NCBI GenBank assembly: GCA_964428185.1
Contig: CAYRXH010000110.1
Span: 1-7,336 of the forward strand
Source of the DNA: CAYMAZ01 sp964428185
GTDB taxonomy: Bacteria > Bacteroidota > Bacteroidia > Bacteroidales > DTU049
Reading direction: 5' to 3'
Length of the DNA: 7,336 nt
A program made the position numbers and the translations under genes. Each line of letters opens with the position of its first letter. Position 1 is the first letter of the stretch. The notes beneath the pieces are model-generated. The model was not told the DNA's origin. It searched no databases and was given only the letters and a program-made list of their open reading frames with translations. Positions 6,309-7,336 of this stretch are shown one piece after another.

Positions 6309-6916
6309 AAAAACTGATCGCCACATCGTTCATTACAATTCTGTTTCTGTCATTTCAAGTTAGAGGGCAAGAAAATGTTATAGCTGCTTTCAAAGACAGT
6401 TATGCCTTTGAAAAAGACGGAGAATACGCAAAAGCAATTGAAAAAATTAAAACTATCTATGAAGTTGATTCATATGAAGCAAACCTTCGACTTGGGTGGC
6501 TTAATTATTTATCAGGACAATTTTACGAATCTATTGGTTTTTATAGTAGGGCTATTTCCATATATCCCTATGCAATTGAAGCTCGATTCGGAATGGCTTA
6601 TCCCGCATATGCCCTTGGTAAAATAGATGAAGTGATGACACAATATTTAAAAATCATTGAAATTGACCCACAAAACACTTTAGCCAATTATAGACTGGGA
6701 CTCATTTATTATGGAAAAGGCAATTATGAAAAGGCTGAAGTATGCTTTGAAAAAGTTGTCAACCTTTATCCTTTTGACTATGACAGTTTGCTTATGTTTG
6801 CTTGGACTAAGCTTAAATTGCAGAAGTTTCGTGAAGCGAAGGTATTGTTTAATAAAGTGTTGATATACAACCCCGGAGATGCATCGGCCACTGAAGGGTT
6901 ACAATATGTAAAATAA
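6296..6916 (+). CDS. Secreted TPR protein (about five repeats)
   Basis: This 206-aa protein has an N-terminal signal peptide (KK, hydrophobic core about 8-20, likely cleavage after RGQ at 23-25). The rest is almost entirely tetratricopeptide repeats in exact 34-residue register: about 30-62, 63-96, 97-130, 131-164 and 165-198. Each repeat shows the TPR pattern of small residues and aromatics ending in a Pro or Asp turn, for example EIDPQN, NLYPFDYD and IYNPGD. No enzymatic motif is present, so it is probably a periplasmic protein-binding scaffold. No lipobox Cys follows the signal peptide, so it is not an obvious lipoprotein. It overlaps the barrel gene by 13 nt and is the last gene of the operon. 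After the signal peptide both proteins share GQ..NVIA and then a TPR-like segment. The binding partner is unknown; the TPR-headed barrel protein and the M23 fusion are the natural candidates. Confidence 0.85.
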   Translation: MEILKKLIATSFITILFLSFQVRGQENVIAAFKDSYAFEKDGEYAKAIEKIKTIYEVDSYEANLRLGWLNYLSGQFYESIGFYSRAISIYPYAIEARFGMAYPAYALGKIDEVMTQYLKIIEIDPQNTLANYRLGLIYYGKGNYEKAEVCFEKVVNLYPFDYDSLLMFAWTKLKLQKFREAKVLFNKVLIYNPGDASATEGLQYVK

Positions 6917-6998
6917 TGTAAAAAAAAGGTTTTGTTGCAGCTAACTTCCCAGTGTTTTATTCATCGTTTTCAGCACAAAAATAATTAAAGGTTTACAG

Positions 6999-7043
6999 AT
7001 TCAACAAAAAAATTTTGAACATTTCAAAAAAAAATTGTTGAAT
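6999..7043. repeat. Nested symmetric inverted repeat (hairpin)
   Basis: ATTCAACAA (6999-7007) pairs perfectly with TTGTTGAAT (7035-7043). Inside it, TTTTGAA (7013-7019) pairs perfectly with TTCAAAA (7023-7029) around a CAT loop. The two stems are separated by five A's on each side, giving a symmetric A5/A5 internal loop. It starts 83 nt after the last operon stop. No T run follows on either strand, so it is not a typical intrinsic terminator. It could instead stabilise the 3' end of the operon transcript or mark an element boundary. Confidence 0.45.
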
Positions 7044-7117
7044 AAAATCAAGTTAGACTATGCCGCCTTGTCTATGGGTATTCTATATGATGTTTCTTTG
7101 TTTTTGGTGGATTTTGG

Positions 7118-7147
7118 TTGACTTTTAAAAGGATTTTTGTAAGATTT
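7118..7147 (+). promoter_or_regulatory. Weak candidate promoter for the ORF at the right edge
   Basis: TTGACT at 7118-7123 is followed after 16 bases by TAAGAT at 7140-7145, resembling a sigma70-type promoter. Read as a Bacteroidota promoter, TTG (7118-7120) lies 19 bases from TAAGATTT, which matches TAnnTTTG only partly. It would give the downstream ORF a leader of about 145 nt containing the hairpin at 7233-7251. Confidence 0.22.
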
Positions 7148-7211
7148 TAATGCAAAACTCAATGATTGTATTCTTTTTTCTGCACGAAAAGGCATAAGTT
7201 TTCACTACAGT

Positions 7212-7330
7212 CCGACTAAAAACTAAAAAGAAGGGGGACTTACTCCCTTGAGGTTTCACCCCATGTTGTAAACTTGTTTTAAAAAAAATCAACAACATGA
7301 ACAAAAACACGGAAATAAAATTAGTCGGAC
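7212..7330. repeat. 10-bp perfect inverted repeat linking leader and ORF start
   Basis: GTCCGACTAA at 7212-7221 is the exact reverse complement of TTAGTCGGAC at 7321-7330, separated by 99 nt. The right arm covers codons 9-11 (Leu-Val-Gly) of the right-edge ORF. In a transcript that includes both arms, the ORF's start codon would be enclosed in a large loop. Ten matching bases within 120 nt, including a CG-containing core in AT-rich DNA, are unlikely to be chance but not conclusive. Confidence 0.4.
7233..7251 (+). repeat. Short hairpin in the leader of the right-edge ORF
   Basis: AAGGGGG (7233-7239) pairs with CTCCCTT (7245-7251), forming a 7-bp stem with one G-T wobble and an ACTTA loop. It is the most GC-rich structure in the non-coding region and lies 45 nt before the ATG at 7297. 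A CCCC at 7258-7261 could compete for the same G run, allowing an alternative fold. No T run follows, so a terminator role is not supported. Confidence 0.4.
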
Positions 7331-7336
7331 AGCCGA
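7297..7336 (+). CDS. Partial ORF, probable IS4-type transposase N-terminus
   Basis: An ATG at 7297 opens a reading frame that continues past the window edge. Thirteen codons are visible: MNKNTEIKLVGQP. The 'VGQP' motif about ten residues from the start resembles the N-termini of IS4-type transposases common in Bacteroidota, which typically continue with Ile and a Gln a few residues on. The long non-coding leader with hairpins also fits an insertion sequence. Thirteen residues are too few for a firm call, and the gene could be something else. Confidence 0.4.
   Translation, partial: MNKNTEIKLVGQP

Larger units (their letters stand above)
6917..7296. other. Non-coding region after the operon, probably including a mobile-element leader
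   Basis: This stretch of 380 bases has no convincing gene. It holds a nested hairpin (6999-7043), a weak possible promoter (7118-7147), a stable short hairpin (7233-7251), and the left arm of an inverted repeat (7212-7221) whose right arm is in the next ORF. I see no classic terminator (GC-rich stem followed by a T run) after the last TPR gene. The left end of the presumed insertion sequence probably lies somewhere in this region, but without the right end I cannot place it. Confidence 0.5.

Noticed and set aside
6402..6626. Plus-strand ORF of 74 aa in another frame of the TPR gene
   Set aside because: It lies entirely inside a well-formed TPR gene and its product looks like no known protein.
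6917..7000. Intrinsic terminator directly after the last TPR gene
   Set aside because: No GC-rich stem followed by a T run is present; only A/T-rich tracts are seen.
7125..7310. Minus-strand ORF of 61 aa in the right non-coding region
   Set aside because: It has a low-complexity, Phe/Lys-rich composition, no recognised motif, and runs across the leader and start of the likely transposase ORF.
1..7336. CRISPR array, tRNA or rRNA genes
   Set aside because: No regularly spaced repeats, cloverleaf-like segments or rRNA-like conserved stretches were seen.

Overview
The window looks like chromosomal DNA from a member of the Bacteroidota. It is AT-rich, and most starts lack a Shine-Dalgarno sequence. 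The upstream region contains matches to the Bacteroidota -7 promoter motif TAnnTTTG. The secreted proteins have short signal peptides ending in 'GQ', and one is a TPR/outer-membrane barrel protein ending in Phe. I cannot name a genus.

Layout: positions 1-142 are an upstream regulatory region with possible promoters and short dyads. Positions 143-6916 hold six co-directional plus-strand genes packed as one apparent operon, with overlaps of 8, 16 and 13 nt and gaps of 20 and 5 nt. In order they encode a PqqD-like small protein, a CarB-like ATP-grasp ligase, a fold-type III PLP decarboxylase related to diaminopimelate decarboxylase, a urea-transporter/M23 metallopeptidase fusion, a secreted TPR plus probable beta-barrel protein, and a secreted TPR protein. 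Positions 6917-7296 are non-coding, with a nested hairpin and the likely leader of a mobile element. At 7297 a new ORF opens and runs off the end; its first residues (ending LVGQP) resemble the start of Bacteroidota IS4-type transposases.

How the genes may work together (inference): the first three look like a cytoplasmic small-molecule or peptide-modifying module, made of a PqqD/RRE-like binding or carrier protein, an ATP-dependent carboxylate-amine ligase, and an amino-acid decarboxylase-type enzyme. The last three look like an envelope module: an inner-membrane channel carrying a peptidoglycan-peptidase domain, an outer-membrane barrel with a periplasmic TPR head, and a periplasmic TPR scaffold. 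Together they could make or modify an amino-acid-derived compound and move it across, or act with it on, the cell envelope. No precursor peptide gene is visible. I know of no characterised pathway with this gene set, and the substrate cannot be read from the sequence.
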